DNA from: Pseudorasbora parva
Lineage: Eukaryota; Chordata; Actinopteri; Cypriniformes; Gobionidae
Assembly (NCBI RefSeq): GCF_024679245.1
Contig: NC_090195.1
Coordinates: 6,221,800-6,285,799 of the forward strand
Direction of reading: 5' to 3'
Length of the DNA: 64,000 nucleotides
The position numbers were made by a program, and so were the translations under genes. Below, in pieces: positions 49,029-61,938 of this stretch. Below the pieces are notes generated by a model. That model was not told where the DNA came from. It did not search any database and was given only the letters and a program-made list of their open reading frames with translations. Positions within the stretch are counted from its first letter, which is position 1. Each line of letters opens with the position of its first letter.

Positions 49029-49856
49029 CACTCTAAAAAAAAAAAAGGTACAGTTCTGTCACTGGGGCGGTACCCTAAAGTACAAAAGTGGAAAGGTATA
49101 TCTTTGTACCAAGCCTGCAGCACCCCTCTCAGAAACTGAAGCTTTCACGCCTCGATCGCCCCCCGGTGACCGGTCCCAGTATAGCCGCCCCTCTGTGTTT
49201 TCTAATGGACGAGAGGCAAACTAAACAATAAAATTACACCTTAAATAATTTTTCCCCAAAGTTAGTTTATGTCACTGAAGGCAGTTATCATCACGATGAT
49301 TTCATTTCAAGTGTTCATCTTTTAAATAAGTTTAGTTTTAGTTAGTTATCTGATGCTATAAAAACAGGGGGTGTGACGTCATGATTGAAAGCTGAAATCA
49401 ACGTCTTCTCTGAGTGAAGTTGTCACTGAGGCACTAACAAACTTTTTTCAGGATTTTTGGGAGCAGATTGGAGCTTTAGCTTTAATTTCTACATTTCCAT
49501 AACTTTTTATTTCACACCAACATAATTAATTGTTCTGCATCTGTGAGACTTTGGGCGGCCTTTTGATATCGCAGCTATACTTCCTGCTCTACTCCCGAAA
49601 TCGCTGCATGCGCAGACTCGGTCCCAAGATGTCAGCGCCGTGCAGGCCGCCTGAAAGCTTCAAATCTCCAAGCGGAAACGGATGATGTCGCGTCGTCCAT
49701 ATTTCTTACGGTCTATGCTTTGTACCTTATATACCCCTGAATGGTACATATTAGTACCTTAAAAGGTACATATCAGAGTGCATATTAGTACCTTTTCAGT
49801 TTTGTACCTTAGGGTACCACCCCAGTGACAGCAATGTACCTTTTTTTCTGACAGTG
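49029..49856. mobile_element. CACTA-like GGTACC MITE, inserted and itself interrupted
   Basis: It starts CACTCTAAAAAAAAAAAAGG and ends CCTTTTTTTCTGACAGTG, with TA on both sides (49027-49028 and 49857-49858). It belongs to the family of 23185 and 38104, in the reverse orientation to 23185, and is split by a 607 bp element. Confidence 0.92.
49111..49717. mobile_element. Innermost insertion with 8-9 bp duplication
   Basis: CTTTGTACC is present at 49102-49110 and again at 49718-49726. Comparing with the uninterrupted family member at 23185 shows the sequence existed once before insertion. The duplication length suggests a hAT- or Mutator-type element. The termini (AAGCCTGCAG and GGTCTATGC) are not obvious inverted repeats. 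Confidence 0.82.
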
Positions 49857-50219
49857 TATGATAAACAGAGCTGCGTTACTTCATACTCATGACCAGAAAA
49901 GCAGAAATGGCATCCACGTCATAATAAAAGTCCCGCTCACGAGGCGTGTGTTGTTCATCTCATTAACAATCGCTCCAGCGGCCTCACTCAGCTCTACAAC
50001 ACTCTGTCCTGCTCTGCTTCATACTACAGTTACATTAATAATCACATCAATGAACATGATTTCTGTTCATGAGTCCTATCCCGATTCTTTTCCCCCGGCT
50101 GTGAGGTGAAGACCACATGTCCCAAGATGCTGCGCTCAAACTTTGGCGTCATCAAATTACGGCTTTGTTTTGAATAGGCAACCTCTAGTGGATGGAAAAA
50201 TGACATAGTGCACCTTTAA

Positions 50220-52223
50220 GAGACGGTTTTCTCTTCTGTAACATCTTTACTGTCACTGTTGACCAATTGAATGCATCCTTGCTGAATAAGTATTCATTTC
50301 TTCAAAAAAAAAAATACAAAATAAAAAAAATTAACTTTTAGATGGTAGTATACTTTTGATAGATGTTTAATCTTAACACTAATCTTTGGATTATTGCTTT
50401 GGATTCATATTCTTTAGTTTGATGACATTCCAGATGTGTTGTAACTGTAACATCACACACAGTATATCTGAATTCCCCTTTATTTGCTGCTAATAGAATG
50501 CTAAATGAGTCACACACCAACATTCAGCATCTAAATACAGCAATGCCTCGGACACTTACAGTGTGTTCTTATAGATTAATAAATTAGCAGATGTCATGAT
50601 GCACATGAGCAGGCAATCTTGTCAAGTTTCATTACTTGTAAAATGACAATGCGGGCAGTCTTTTCATTATGTAACAAGTTTGTCTCCTATGCAATACACC
50701 TTTTTTTTTTGTGATCAGTATTTTATCAAGTTTCAAGTGAACAAGCATAAACACAAACTCATAAAAAGACCCCCGAAGCAACCTCAAAGACACAGTTGGG
50801 GTGGCAGCAATAAGAAGAGAGCAATCTATGTGTAACCGGAACACACAGGGGAACAAATAACTATGACAGCAGGCGAGTCTGACGTGGAAATACTGGAAAT
50901 GAAGATGAGTTAGTGTGGCAAAGTTTAACTGATTGTGTATGTGCACAGGACTGTATGCACAATACATTACAAAATTATCTTTGAGAACAGAAATTATTAA
51001 ATTATTTTCTCCACACTTGAAATGCTATGTTATGAGTTAGTAATTTGTTTTGAATAGTCAGGTTTTTAGATTTCACACTGTACGCTTATAAAATTATACG
51101 ATTTATCAGTGTGTAGTCTGTACAAATAAATATGTTCGGTCTCAAGTGCGAAACATTGTAAAATATTATCTTCATTTCTGACATTTCCCTCAGAAACTGA
51201 GACAGTTTCACTATGCATAAAAGTGTCTGCAATGGCACAAATACCTTAAATATTTAATAATGCAAACATCGTCTTAGTGACATTCTAGTAGCCTACTAAA
51301 ACTTTTGGCATCGCAATTACGGATGCTAACCCAAACTCAAGAGGTCTGAAAGTGCTAAACTGCATTCAAAATGAAGTGTGATGTTGCTCTTAACCCAGGG
51401 TTAAAATTGGCCTCAACCTGGGGTAAAAAATTACATTTAAATCAGTTTTATATGCTACACATAGTGAAAGGCCTATATTTATGCCATTAAAGCCACTGAG
51501 AAATTGTACTTGTACAAATGACTTAATTCAATACCATTTTACTTTTTTTCTTTTGCTTGTTTTACACTCAGATTTTTCAAATTGAGTGAAATCCACCTAA
51601 GTAAAATTAACAAAGTACATGCGTTCTGATTTCATGGCACAAACATACATTTTTAGTTTGTCAGTGCTTGTGACAATAATAATTAGTTGTGGTAAACATG
51701 TTCAGCAATTGTGTTGTTTTAAAGACACCCTGTGGTAAAAATCCAGTTTTATGTTGTTTATAAGTCTATGGGGTGTTTTTAATAAGCTTTAAGACTAACC
51801 ATGTGCACATTCATAAGTCAACACCATTGCTGAGTATTTTCTCTTTAAAGCTGCAGTGATTTAAAGACAGTCTTTGAGAGTTGAGTTTCTTATGTCACAA
51901 ACTACCTAGTAACCAATCATATCAATTTTTAGGCGGGCTTTAGGATATTAAACTGTGAAGCAGGGGAGTCTCAAAAGAAGCCAGGTTATATAGCCAGTAT
52001 ATTTTTCAAAAATATGAAATATCAGGTACATTTCGCAATATAGCGGGCGTATGATGTATATTACAATTTTATGATAAACTTCAACTATATCAAATACAAA
52101 ACAAGCGGTGTTCTGAGATGCGTGTTTATTGCGATTTGTCCAGGCTGATTCGAGCGTTTAGAAAACAAATTTATAAGACAATTGTTGTCAGATTTCATTA
52201 GTGATTTCCAATATGAAATTTAA
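50220..52223 (-). other. asb10 intron 2, middle part
   Basis: No exon or complete element is recognised. 50640-50990 has a 111-residue open frame on the minus strand, with no domain and no splice support. Confidence 0.45.
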
Positions 52224-52849
52224 GGCCCTGTCCACACGGAGACGCGCTTAGCTGTATACGTATAAATTTTGTACCGTATCAGCGTTTCGTCCACACGGAT
52301 CCGCCGTTTTAGAAGCATGAATCCGATATTTTTTGAAACCAGGTCCCAAAGCGGGTAAATCTGAAAACGACAATCTTCCGTTTTCGTGTGTACAGCGAAT
52401 CTGTATATTTTCTGAAACGGTGATGTCATCACACTACGTCCAGCACGGTGAGAGAGTTAAGGGATACAACTACGGGCACTGGGCATTCGCACATCAATAT
52501 CGCGTCATTTAATTACCGTATCTGCATACCTGTAAGGGTATGTTCTGGGTTAGTGTAGGTGTAGGCATTAATAAAACACATCTGTTAAGTAGCAAATGTA
52601 TTTATTGTTATTTTATTGTGAGATTTTGCCTCACCTCCGACCACTGCTATACCCATTCTAGCCACAACTCTTCTTCTCCGTTTTAAGTGTATTTCTGTGG
52701 CAGAATTACAGCGCCACACACTGGCCTGGCATGCAAACTACATCGCTTTTAGTCGGTTTCGGTAATCTCGTGTGGACGCAGATATTTCTTGAAACGAGGA
52801 AAAAAAAAAGATTGGATTGGGAAAGCTCTGGCTTCGTGTGGACGGGGCC
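52224..52849. mobile_element. Harbinger-like MITE, 626 bp
   Basis: GGCCCTGTCCACACG and CGTGTGGACGGGGCC are the inverted ends, flanked by TAA on both sides (52221-52223 and 52850-52852). A 3 bp TWA duplication is the mark of PIF/Harbinger elements. The inside repeats TCCACACGGATCC-type words; non-coding. Confidence 0.85.
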
Positions 52850-53163
52850 TAAGTTTGGAGAACAGTTTTGAACAATTTGATGTTTCATGGTTCAATATGC
52901 TGGGAACTAACAGTTAATGCAACACAAATCATTCATTTAACATAACACAAACGGATTAAGTAAACTTAACACAATCAAATTAAGTTAGGACAAAATGTAA
53001 AGAAATTGTGTTGCTTTAGCTCATTTTAATTAAGCAATTTGAACAAGCAGTAAAAATCTTTTTTAGTCAGTGCAGGGGGACTTTAAGTATACTGAACAAG
53101 CAGCAATATCATATCATAAACACCAAACATAATTTCATATAATTGTGTGTCCCTGTGCCATAC
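52850..53163 (-). other. asb10 intron 2, end next to exon 2
   Basis: AT-rich; nothing recognised beyond the donor at exon 2. Confidence 0.5.
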
Positions 53164-53518
53164 TTAGCCCTCTGTAGTTGAACCTGAAGTTCTTCCACTC
53201 CTCTATGTTGCTGGTGTCATAAATGGCATCAATAAGATAAGCATATTCTGGGTCATCAATGATACTAATAACGGTGATGTCATCTCCGACCAGAAGCGCA
53301 TTCCAGAACTGAAGAATAAATCCTGACGCTTGAGCTGTTGCGATCACATCGCTGCGATATTTCTTTTGTTTGCGGTATTTAATCTTTGGCCCCATGTGTG
53401 AGGTAAGGCGAGAAGCAGGTACGAATCCAGCTTCTACTTCACGCTTGTGTCGGTTGTCGGAGGTGCTTTTCAGACTGGGCACAGGGTTGTAGGTGTTTGC
53501 CCTGAATATGTTTTTAGT
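53164..53518 (-). CDS. asb10: asb10 exon 2
   Basis: It encodes ANTYNPVPSLKSTSDNRHKR, then RLTSHMGPKIKYRKQKKYRS, a basic stretch, then GFILQFWNALLVGDDITVIS and EEWKNFRFNYRGL. The ALxFWxAxLxGD and W(K/R)(N/D)FRFN(Y/I)R motifs align with the N-terminal part of human ASB10. The donor is CTAA|GTATGG. The acceptor is ambiguous: starting at 53518 or 53521 gives phase 0, whereas 53501 or 53525 do not fit the exon 1 options. Confidence 0.85.
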
Positions 53519-53761
53519 CTGCTGCCTGATTTTAGAAAGAGGCTATTTTAAGGACGTCTTGCATGACCTTTAGAACAGTCCAGAAACCTGAGTCTCTCTG
53601 GCCAATCTGAGAAGTAATCAGTTCAAGTAATCGCAGCAATCGCAACAGATCTCTTGGGGGCTACCGAAATACTCTAAGCTCAGGGAGACAATTGTAAAGT
53701 TGAGCTTGACAACAAGTTGAGGTCGGTTACACAACTCAAAGAGCTCGTTCTTACCTCTCAC

Positions 53762-54067
53762 TTTTCCATTAGCGACATAGCGCATGGCTCCACCCTGTGG
53801 CTGGATGAGCAGGTCTGAAGGAAAGCCTTTGGAGAAGATCTCTTTTACAGCCTTTACGTTTCCAGTGTACAGGGCATTTTGAATAACAAGGTCTTGGCAC
53901 ACCATCGGAGGGTTTGCCATGGTCTGCCTCGAAGAGGTCCCTCTGTCCCGGGCTTCTTTCCTCAGCAGGTACCCACTGAGAACCGGGGCAGCCAGTCTCA
54001 TCTGGTGCCTCTCCTGCTCTAAAGAGCGCAGAGAGCTTGGATTATACATGGAAGTCTTTCTAGACAT
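53762..54067 (-). CDS. asb10: asb10 exon 1
   Basis: The ATG at 54067 opens MSRKTSMYNPSSLRSLEQER and continues through ALYTGNVKAVKEIFSKGFPS, a single degenerate ankyrin-like helix pair, to MRYVANGK. Two donors lie 7 bases apart: AAA|GTGAGA (end 53762, phase 0, joins exon 2 in frame) and GAG|GTAAGA (end 53755, phase 1). I prefer the first because only it keeps the frame with the exon 2 acceptors I can find. The six exons then give about 577 residues, longer than human ASB10, so this N-terminus may be one of several alternative ones. Confidence 0.7.
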
Positions 54068-54656
54068 GTCTACCCTAGCTTCGTCTAGGCACTAAAAGGC
54101 CTGGGATCTTTTAAATGGCCTTCTGCTCGGTGGGCTTGTTTTGACATCCGAGTAGGAACTTGGCCACATGTGCATGGGGACTATTTTTACCGTGTCACGT
54201 GGGTGGGACATAACTTTACAGTCTATGTTCGCTGTAGAAGGCAGTAACTCATTGTTTATATCGAAACGATGTTTACCAGCAGGTCTGCCTGTTAGTATTT
54301 TCGGATCAATATACATACACTCGTGCATTATTATATTGTATATTCAAAGGCTTCGTAATTTAAGTTATGAAGCCAGTGACATTAAAAACAGTAATTGATA
54401 TTAATTTTTTTCCTTTTTAATTTTCAATTGTCAGTTTTCAATCTGTCAGGGTTGAGAAAAGTTCTGAATTTGTGAATTATCACTCTGAGATGAGAGATGA
54501 ATTGAATTGGCCAAACCCCACAGGATGCTGAATTGCATTTTGACTTTACTGCATCGCAATTCAAAGAAATCCAATATAATTTATTAAATATGATGAAACA
54601 TAAACTACTGTTCAAACGTTTAGGGTCAGTAAGATCTGTTTAAATAATTTTATTCA
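54068..54656. other. asb10 upstream region
   Basis: TCACGTGGGTGGGACATAAC near 54195 could be an E-box. No promoter could be assigned with confidence, and there is no gene. Confidence 0.35.
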
Positions 54657-54658
54657 GC

Positions 54659-54660
54659 AA

Positions 54661-54737
<77 letters not shown>

Positions 54738-54780
54738 GTCTATCTGTCTATCTGTCTATCTGTCTGTCCGTCCGTCCGTC
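54659..54780. repeat. (TATC)n compound microsatellite
   Basis: About 20 TATC units grade into TCTG/TATC mixtures and then TCCG units at the right end. Confidence 0.96.
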
Positions 54781-56288
54781 TTTTATGTTTCTGATAACTT
54801 TCAAACAAGGCTGTTAAATATTCTACATTTGTATGAGTTTAAATTAATTGCAATTAAAAATAAATCATTAATTACACTTCCTTACATTCAATTTCAAATT
54901 GCAGTTCTGCATTGCTACCTCAGTTCAGTTCGAATTCAGGAATCAGATTGGAATTTAAAAGGCATTCTCAGTTCAATCTATTTATCTTTTGATGTTTCCT
55001 CAAAACAAACATGCCTCTTAATGTAATAATTAAGATTATAATTTCTTAGATGATGATCAACCATCTCTTTTTCTCCCCAAAAATGTCCACATTCCGGTTT
55101 GCTCTAAAGACACTGCCTCGTGATGTCTTATCCATATGTTAATGACCCTGCCAATAGGAATATAAATGACATTTATTCCATTTTGCCATGCAGTAATAGC
55201 TGTCACATTGACTGAAGGCATCAAAAAGTTGCGACTTTGCGAACACACATTACAGGCGAGGCAGAGAATGGGAAGATTGTTTTGCTGCTGGAGTACATCC
55301 TTTTAAATGATACACATAATGAGTTTATAATATGCATCTGGGCTACCTCCTCACTACTTTGATGTCTTCCAAATGGCCCGGGTATCATCAGCAAAACATG
55401 TAGGCACTTTCCCGCCCCATTGCCTCCCAAATGTATTTTAAATATCATTCCTTGTAACGCAATTATTTAAAACGTTGAACTAAACACTTACTAATGGGGA
55501 AAAAAGACAGTGACTTCCATGAATTCATTTCTCAAATGGTGGACATTCAATTTTTGTGGAGGCAGGGACTTTCTCAAGCAAGAAAAAGAAAGAAGTGCAT
55601 TGAATCAGCACTCCCTCGACTCGTTCGTCTTACTCCCTGCGGACAACACACACGCACGCATATACATATGCACGTACGCAGACACACACTCGTTTGTCTT
55701 GCTCCCCGTGGATAGAAGATGTCTGTCATTTTGTCCTGCCGTGAGCTTAACAGTGAGGCCATCTGTAGGGTTAGGCTCGTCCGGTCAGACAGCCACTCGC
55801 TGTTGAGAACCGGACTTCCAGAACAGGCTAATGATCGTAACCTTCATCAGAGCAATTAGACAATTAGTTCCTGCTGATTATCTTCCACTTAATACTGCTG
55901 CGCCTCATGTTAAAATCATAAGAATACACTGCTGAAACATCCACTTGGCGTACAACACTAAGACGGTACTAATGAATTTACTAATTAAAGGAACAAAGAG
56001 AAGACCAAGAATTAGAAATGCAAGCTAATTGGTTGAAACTAATTGATAAACAATCATTATTTTTCGAGGAATAACCAACATGATTATGAGCTGTTTGAAT
56101 GCTGTCTAAATGGCGCTGCAAATGAACTTAGCTTTGAACTGAACATCATGAAGACTTCAATGAGTATTTGTGCAGTAAACTGAACTGATCTAATAGACTT
56201 CCTTTCAGGAATATGCAAATGCAAAATGAGTTAGTCCTTCACACTCATCAATGACCGTAAACTGTTTACAAGAGGAATAGTCAAGACA
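54781..56288. other. asb10/H2B intergenic region, left
   Basis: 54960-55460 and 55800-56280 have little repeat content and several TAATTA/TTAATG cores, so regulatory elements are possible. No gene; open frames at 55494-55806 have no recognisable domain. Confidence 0.4.
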
Positions 56289-56740
56289 CAGACATGCTCT
56301 ACTGTTCAAAAGTTTGGGATCAGTGCAATGTTAAAAAGATGTCTCTTCTGCTCACCAAGGCTGAGTTTATTTGTACTGTAAAAATACAAAAAAAACTGTA
56401 AAATTGTGAAATATTATTACAAGTTAAAATGACTATTTTCTATTTGAATACATTTTAAAATGTAATTTATTTCTGTGATCAAAACTGCATTTTCAGCATC
56501 ATTACTCTAGTCGTCAGTGTCACATGATTCTCCAGAAATCATTCTGATTTCTTGTTATTATCAATGTTGAAATCAGTTTTTGCTGTTAGTTTCGTGGAAA
56601 ACCTTTTTTGTCAAGATTCTTAGATGAACAGAAAGCAGAATTTATATGGAATATCTTTTGTAACATGATATCTTTACTATCAATTTAATGCATCCTTTCT
56701 GAATAAAAGTAGCCTAATAATTCCTTCTTCTTTTTTTTTA
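56289..56740. mobile_element. Half of the CAAAAGTTTGGG fold-back family
   Basis: CTACTGTTCAAAAGTTTGGG opens it; CTTCTGCTCACCAAGGCTG and GTGTCACATGATTCTCCAGA follow, as in the left arm of 46252. Confidence 0.7.
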
Positions 56741-56778
56741 ATGGCAAGATGCTCAGATGACCAAATATTGGTCATGTT

Positions 56779-56944
56779 AGAAAAAGTGCTGGGTTAAAAA
56801 CAACCCAAGTTGGGATGAAAATGGACAAACACAGCAATTGTGTTGTTTTAAGCAAACATTTAACCCAACCGCTGGGTTAAAATAACCCAATTGCTGGGTT
56901 TGTCCATTTCCAACCCAACTTGGGTTGTTTTTAACCCAGAGTGT
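56779..56944. mobile_element. Palindromic AACCCAA MITE
   Basis: GCTGGGTTAAAAACAACCCA at the left mirrors TGGGTTGTTTTTAACCCAG at the right around TTTAACCCAACCGCTGGG. It matches the family of 47576-47777. Confidence 0.8.
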
Positions 56945-57599
56945 AACGATCAACATCTGTGAAAAAACATACAGAGTCATTATTCTGATTTGTTCCATTA
57001 AGAACCTACAGCAAAAAGTGATGACACTTATGACACTTGAGTTGATCTAACAATACAATAACACTTTAGTGCCGTGTCTTCCATTTCTATCCTCTCTAAT
57101 TGGGTTCTGTTCAGTTCCGAAACATAGCTTTGGGGGATTAATTGAATTTCCGAGACTGAGACTTATCAATATGCTTCAGTAAAATAATTGTATATATACA
57201 GCACTTTGGATCAATCCATATTATGTTTAAATGTGGTTTATAAATAAATGTTGTTGTTTATATAAAATTAATTTATGCATCGAGTTTGCCAAAATCGTGA
57301 GTCAACGTTGGCATCAAAAGTTAGCTGGCATTACGACTCATAATTCTTCACAAGAGTAGCGTTTGTGATAGCCGCATTGTCCCGTTGCTCAAAAAAAGCT
57401 TGCAATTCTGTTTTATAGCCGGTTGGTCCTAACGTTTTGAGTAGATTATTGAAATTTAGTAATGAGCTGAAATTTGTAATGAGGTTAGGGCGACGCGGTT
57501 GCATTTTCTTTCTGCAAAATTGCTTTCTCTCGTTCTTTCGAGCGCCCTGAACCCGCAATGCATGGTGTATGTTGCTCTGTTGATTGTGTACGACCGGGC
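56945..57599. other. Intergenic sequence without a gene
   Basis: Nothing recognised. Confidence 0.4.
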
Positions 57600-58060
57600 A
57601 CCCTCTTCATTATGGCAATTGAGAGGTTCATATTTCAACCTAATAGCTCTCGATAACTTTAACAATTGATCACAACCTCATTTTATTGCGAGCCGAGTTA
57701 ATACACGCTTCCCTGCCAAGTAGAACATTTTCTAATGATGTACTTGTGCACCAAAACAATGCGGGGCCCTGCGCCTGCATTAGTTACTAATGTCCCCATC
57801 CGTAATGTGCTTATACCACCCAAAAGAGAAAGAGAGAGGGAGGGAGAGAAAGAGAGAGAGAGATTGTGTGTGCAAAAATGAAATGAGCGCATGGGGATCT
57901 ATGAGGGAACCGCAAGATCAAGGGGAACATGGTGATGATGACGATAACGCTTAAGACGTTGTCATTAATGACACCATCACCCTCGCTGTAATATGTCCAT
58001 AGACATGCCATCATTAGCATATATAAGATCATCAGTAAGGCTTATCGTAGGAGCCAGAGA
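57600..58060. promoter_or_regulatory. Candidate conserved non-coding element
   Basis: Unique sequence with GAGTTAATACACGC, TTTCTAATGATGTACTTG, CTGCATTAGTTACTAATGTC and TGTCATTAATGACACC, interrupted by a GA-rich microsatellite at 57824-57862. It may be regulatory, but only composition supports this. Confidence 0.3.
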
Positions 58061-60769
58061 GGGAGGGCTGGGAATACAACTTCCCTGATTAATGAAGGGC
58101 AAAACATGATTTGTTTTCACCAAAGATTCCTCCTGTGAAATACTTCATTGGTCAGCTACTAGACTGTAAAATGGACAAATGATTACACCAGTACGAGCTT
58201 TTTAAATACAAAAATAAAATTGTAGGCCTATTTGAAGCCTCTCATTCTGGTTTATCAAATGCATGCGTCTTTCAACAATGCATGTGACCCGTATCTTTGC
58301 ATCTCTCTCTCTTTCACCATAAATGACATAAATATGCTTCCCAGAGACAGGGAGTCATGTTGGAAAATCCAAGTACTGCAGTTCAAATTGAAAGTTTGTC
58401 AGCATTTATGTAAAAGTTTTTCATTACAATTTGCTAAACACCTTATGGCATGCGTGACTGGTTTTGTAGCTACAGCTGGGCACTTCCCATACATTTAGTT
58501 GGAAAACGGTGCCGTTTAGTCATACGTTAGTTATATGTTTGGCAATCATTTTGGCAGAATATATACAGGTGAAAGAAATGTCCTGATCCTTTCTTTACAT
58601 GTAACTTTGTTGCAAAAATGCAAACAACAAAGCTGAGCACAAACATTCTCATTTTAACAAAGCAACTTCATTATATTATATTTTTGTTAATTTTTTGTAA
58701 GAATTAGCTATCTGATATAAAATGAATCCAGTCTGGAAAATATTACTCATACACGTGACAGATAAAAGTGTCGTTCCACTCTGTGACTCTTTAACGTCTT
58801 TAACATTACCTCATGAAAAAGTCAAAATATAGTATTGCCACAGTATTTCTTCTCAGGTCCCAAATGTGTTAAAATGACCCCATCTAGTGGCGACACAACA
58901 ACACTACGGTGTGAAAGATTTTTGCACATCACTGTAAATGCAGACACAGAAAGATGCACTTTATTGATCCCTGAGGGTAAATTCAGATATTCTATATTAT
59001 GCATTCACAATTTATAAGCTATAAAACAGTTATAAAATCTTTGCCACTAAAGTGACTTTTTAACCCAATTATACCCAACCAGTACATATTTGAGATGAAT
59101 AATCCCAAACTAACCTTCATGTAGTCTATATTCAGAAGAGCTATGGTTACAGCACTAGTGGAGATTTTTGTAAACTTCAGCAAAAATCAGGTGTTCCCAT
59201 GTTTTGTACCATGATATTTATATATACAGTGAATGCAGGTAAAGTGGGCCATTTAAGTTTGATTGTACTGTGCTCAGTTTACACTTTCAAAGCATTACAA
59301 TGGTTTTCAATTAAAGATACAATATTTCTTTAAACGATAAAAGTTTTGGTCAATGCAATATGACACTGGTAGGTGTGGCCACACCATAACGAAGGACACC
59401 CTCATGTTTAATTTAAAGGTAGAAAACCCTCGGACATAAGGTTTATTTTTTAAATTATAAGGTTGCTCACTAAATGTAAACAAATATAATTGTGACAGTG
59501 CCGGTTATGTTTGTTACTACAGTTACCAGGAAATAAAATGTAGAGAATAAATTGTAAAAATGTGTTTAGAAGTGCACTGTAACTCTTAGTGGCATCTTCT
59601 ACCGGTGAGCTTGTGAATTGACACCGCTCCTCATTCTCCTCTCCCGTTAGGAGCACATAAAGAAGCTACGGTGGCCAACACAGGACAAAGATGCCATCGT
59701 GTGAGACAGCAGAGAGTGACTAACACTCTGTAGAGCAGTTTGTTCATTTAGGGCAACTGTAGAAACATGTCGCCGCAAAATTGTGTCTTCACTGTAAGGA
59801 GACCCGCGGTGATGTAGATAGAAATGGCTCTAAGGTAATAAAAAAATAACGGTTCATTAGCAAAGTCTTTATTCACCACTGAAAACATAGTTCTGTATAT
59901 TATATTGCATTTCTGTCAATGGATCCTTATAAATATTACACACTGCACCTTTAAGGTGTTTAAATATTGCTGGCCCACTTCGGCTGAATGTGTTAGATAA
60001 AGTGGGCTAGTGGGCTTCCGGTAAAGTAGTTGACCTTTTACCTTCAGTAAATATATTCAAATTCATTACATGAATTGATATTCATTGCTTATTTTATAGT
60101 TTACATGTATGGTCTACTTTTTAGAAAATAAGACGCAGCATTAAGTTTGATCTTTGGAGTGAAGAAACGATGAGAGGAGCATAATGTAGACCAATATCAA
60201 GCTTTAAAATTGGAACACAATTTAAATAGATAAGTGTTTAGAGAAACCAGACCCAAAAAGTTTTACATTATAGTCACCATTTTAAAGGTTCGTTCGTTAT
60301 TAAATTTTTGTTAGCCTATGTTATAGTCCCATTTTTAATATAAAGATCTATTTTCATCCATATTCTGATGTCTGAACATTCTGATTTTCAGACTTCATAA
60401 AATTTATGAAGTATAGTTGATTAATATCAACACAACATTTTGTTTTTAATTTTACACATGCATTGAGTGAACTGATGAATTCTACTTATAGCCTAGGCTA
60501 TATGCTTTTTTGGGTTTGATAAATGTTATGATATATTCAAACTGAAATATTATAAAAGTAATAAAAAGAAATAAATGAACATCTAGGCATCTAAATTAGA
60601 CATTTAACAAAAAGTTTCCAACTTTACCTGCATTCACCCTACATGGAAATCATTCGATACCATTCTATCCCTTATGCGGTTCTTCTGTGCTCACAAATAA
60701 TCCTGAGCAAAGCGATTGCTTTCTAGGCCAGAATAACGAATACCGGCTACACCAAATTTTCTATGTGCA
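58061..60769. other. asb10/H2B intergenic region, right
   Basis: 59640-59960 resembles a fish repeat ending TTACACACTGCACCTTTAA. No gene or complete element is otherwise recognised. Confidence 0.4.
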
Positions 60770-60775
60770 TTTATT
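60770..60775 (-). terminator. H2B polyadenylation signal
   Basis: AATAAA on the minus strand, 90 bases after the H2B stop codon. No histone 3' stem-loop (GGCTCTTT...AGAGCC type) is visible between the stop and this signal, which points to a polyadenylated, replication-independent transcript. Confidence 0.65.
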
Positions 60776-60865
60776 AATATTGATGGGTGATTGCAAACAT
60801 GGCTCACTTTACTTTTTTTTTTGTTTGTTGAAAAGATTCCCACCCCTTGGGCAGCGCCCAGGTGA

Positions 60866-61102
<237 letters not shown>

Positions 61103-61180
61103 CTATGGTGGAAAGGATGTATACACACACAAGCAATAAGCGACAAAAGTTCTGTGATCAAAATAATACATTTAAACATT

Positions 61181-61571
61181 TGTGACCCTGGACCACAAAA
61201 CCAGTCATACGTCACACGTGTATATTTGTGGCAATAGCCAGCAATACATTGTATGGATCAAAATTGTTGATTTTCTTTATGCCAAAAATCATTAGTAGGC
61301 CTATATTAAGTAAAGATCATGTACCACTAAGATATTTTGTAAGTTTTCTACTATAAATATATCAAATGTATTATTAGTAGTAATATAAGGACTTCATTTA
61401 GACAACTCTAGTGGTTGTTCTGGCACAGATTTACTATGCATCTCGGCCAAATATAGTCCTATACTAACAAACCATACATAAAAGAAAGTTTATTTATTCC
61501 ACTTTCATGCGACGTTTAAATATCAATATCAAAAGATGATCCTTATGACTGGTTTTGTGTTCCAGGATCAC
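61181..61571. mobile_element. TGTGACCCTGG-type MITE
   Basis: TGTGACCCTGGACCACAAAA at the left is mirrored by TTTTGTGTTCCAGGATCACA at the right. Same family as 26811-27237. Confidence 0.85.
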
Positions 61572-61738
61572 ATTTATTAATGAGGGTAAATAGTTCTTCC
61601 GTCAGCTCCTTGGCCTACTATGGGCCGCAAATGGCAGTTAATAAACAATTCAGTGAACAATTCAACTTTTACGTCTTAACGTAATCATATGGTAGGGTGT
61701 TTATGTTTTTTGTCTATATTTTTATTAGACAAGGGGCC

Positions 61739-61938
61739 TAAAACTAGGATATGGGATTAAGGCGGGATATCTTGGTGATCCTGGCTCAATTTATCCGCTA
61801 ATATAGTTATCTTTCGTTATCGTTCTTGGTGTGAGTGTGCCTTCAGGTTATGTTAACAAGACAACGGTGTACTAAATTTTGCATACAGACGACACGCTCA
61901 CCAAGATATCCCGGCTTAATCCCTTATCCTAGTTTTGT
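61739..61938. mobile_element. Palindromic MITE
   Basis: AAAACTAGGATATGGGATTA with GCGGGATATCTTGGTGA on the left is mirrored by TCACCAAGATATCCCGGC and AATCCCTTATCCTAGTTTT on the right. Arms about 40 bases, non-coding. Confidence 0.8.

Larger units (their letters stand above)
48696..50219. mobile_element. TTAAAGGTGCACTATGT element, host of nested insertions
   Basis: TTAAAGGTGCACTATGTAG at 48696 is mirrored by ACATAGTGCACCTTTAA ending at 50219. About 690 bases belong to this element; the middle (49029-49856) is a later insertion. No coding. Confidence 0.88.
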
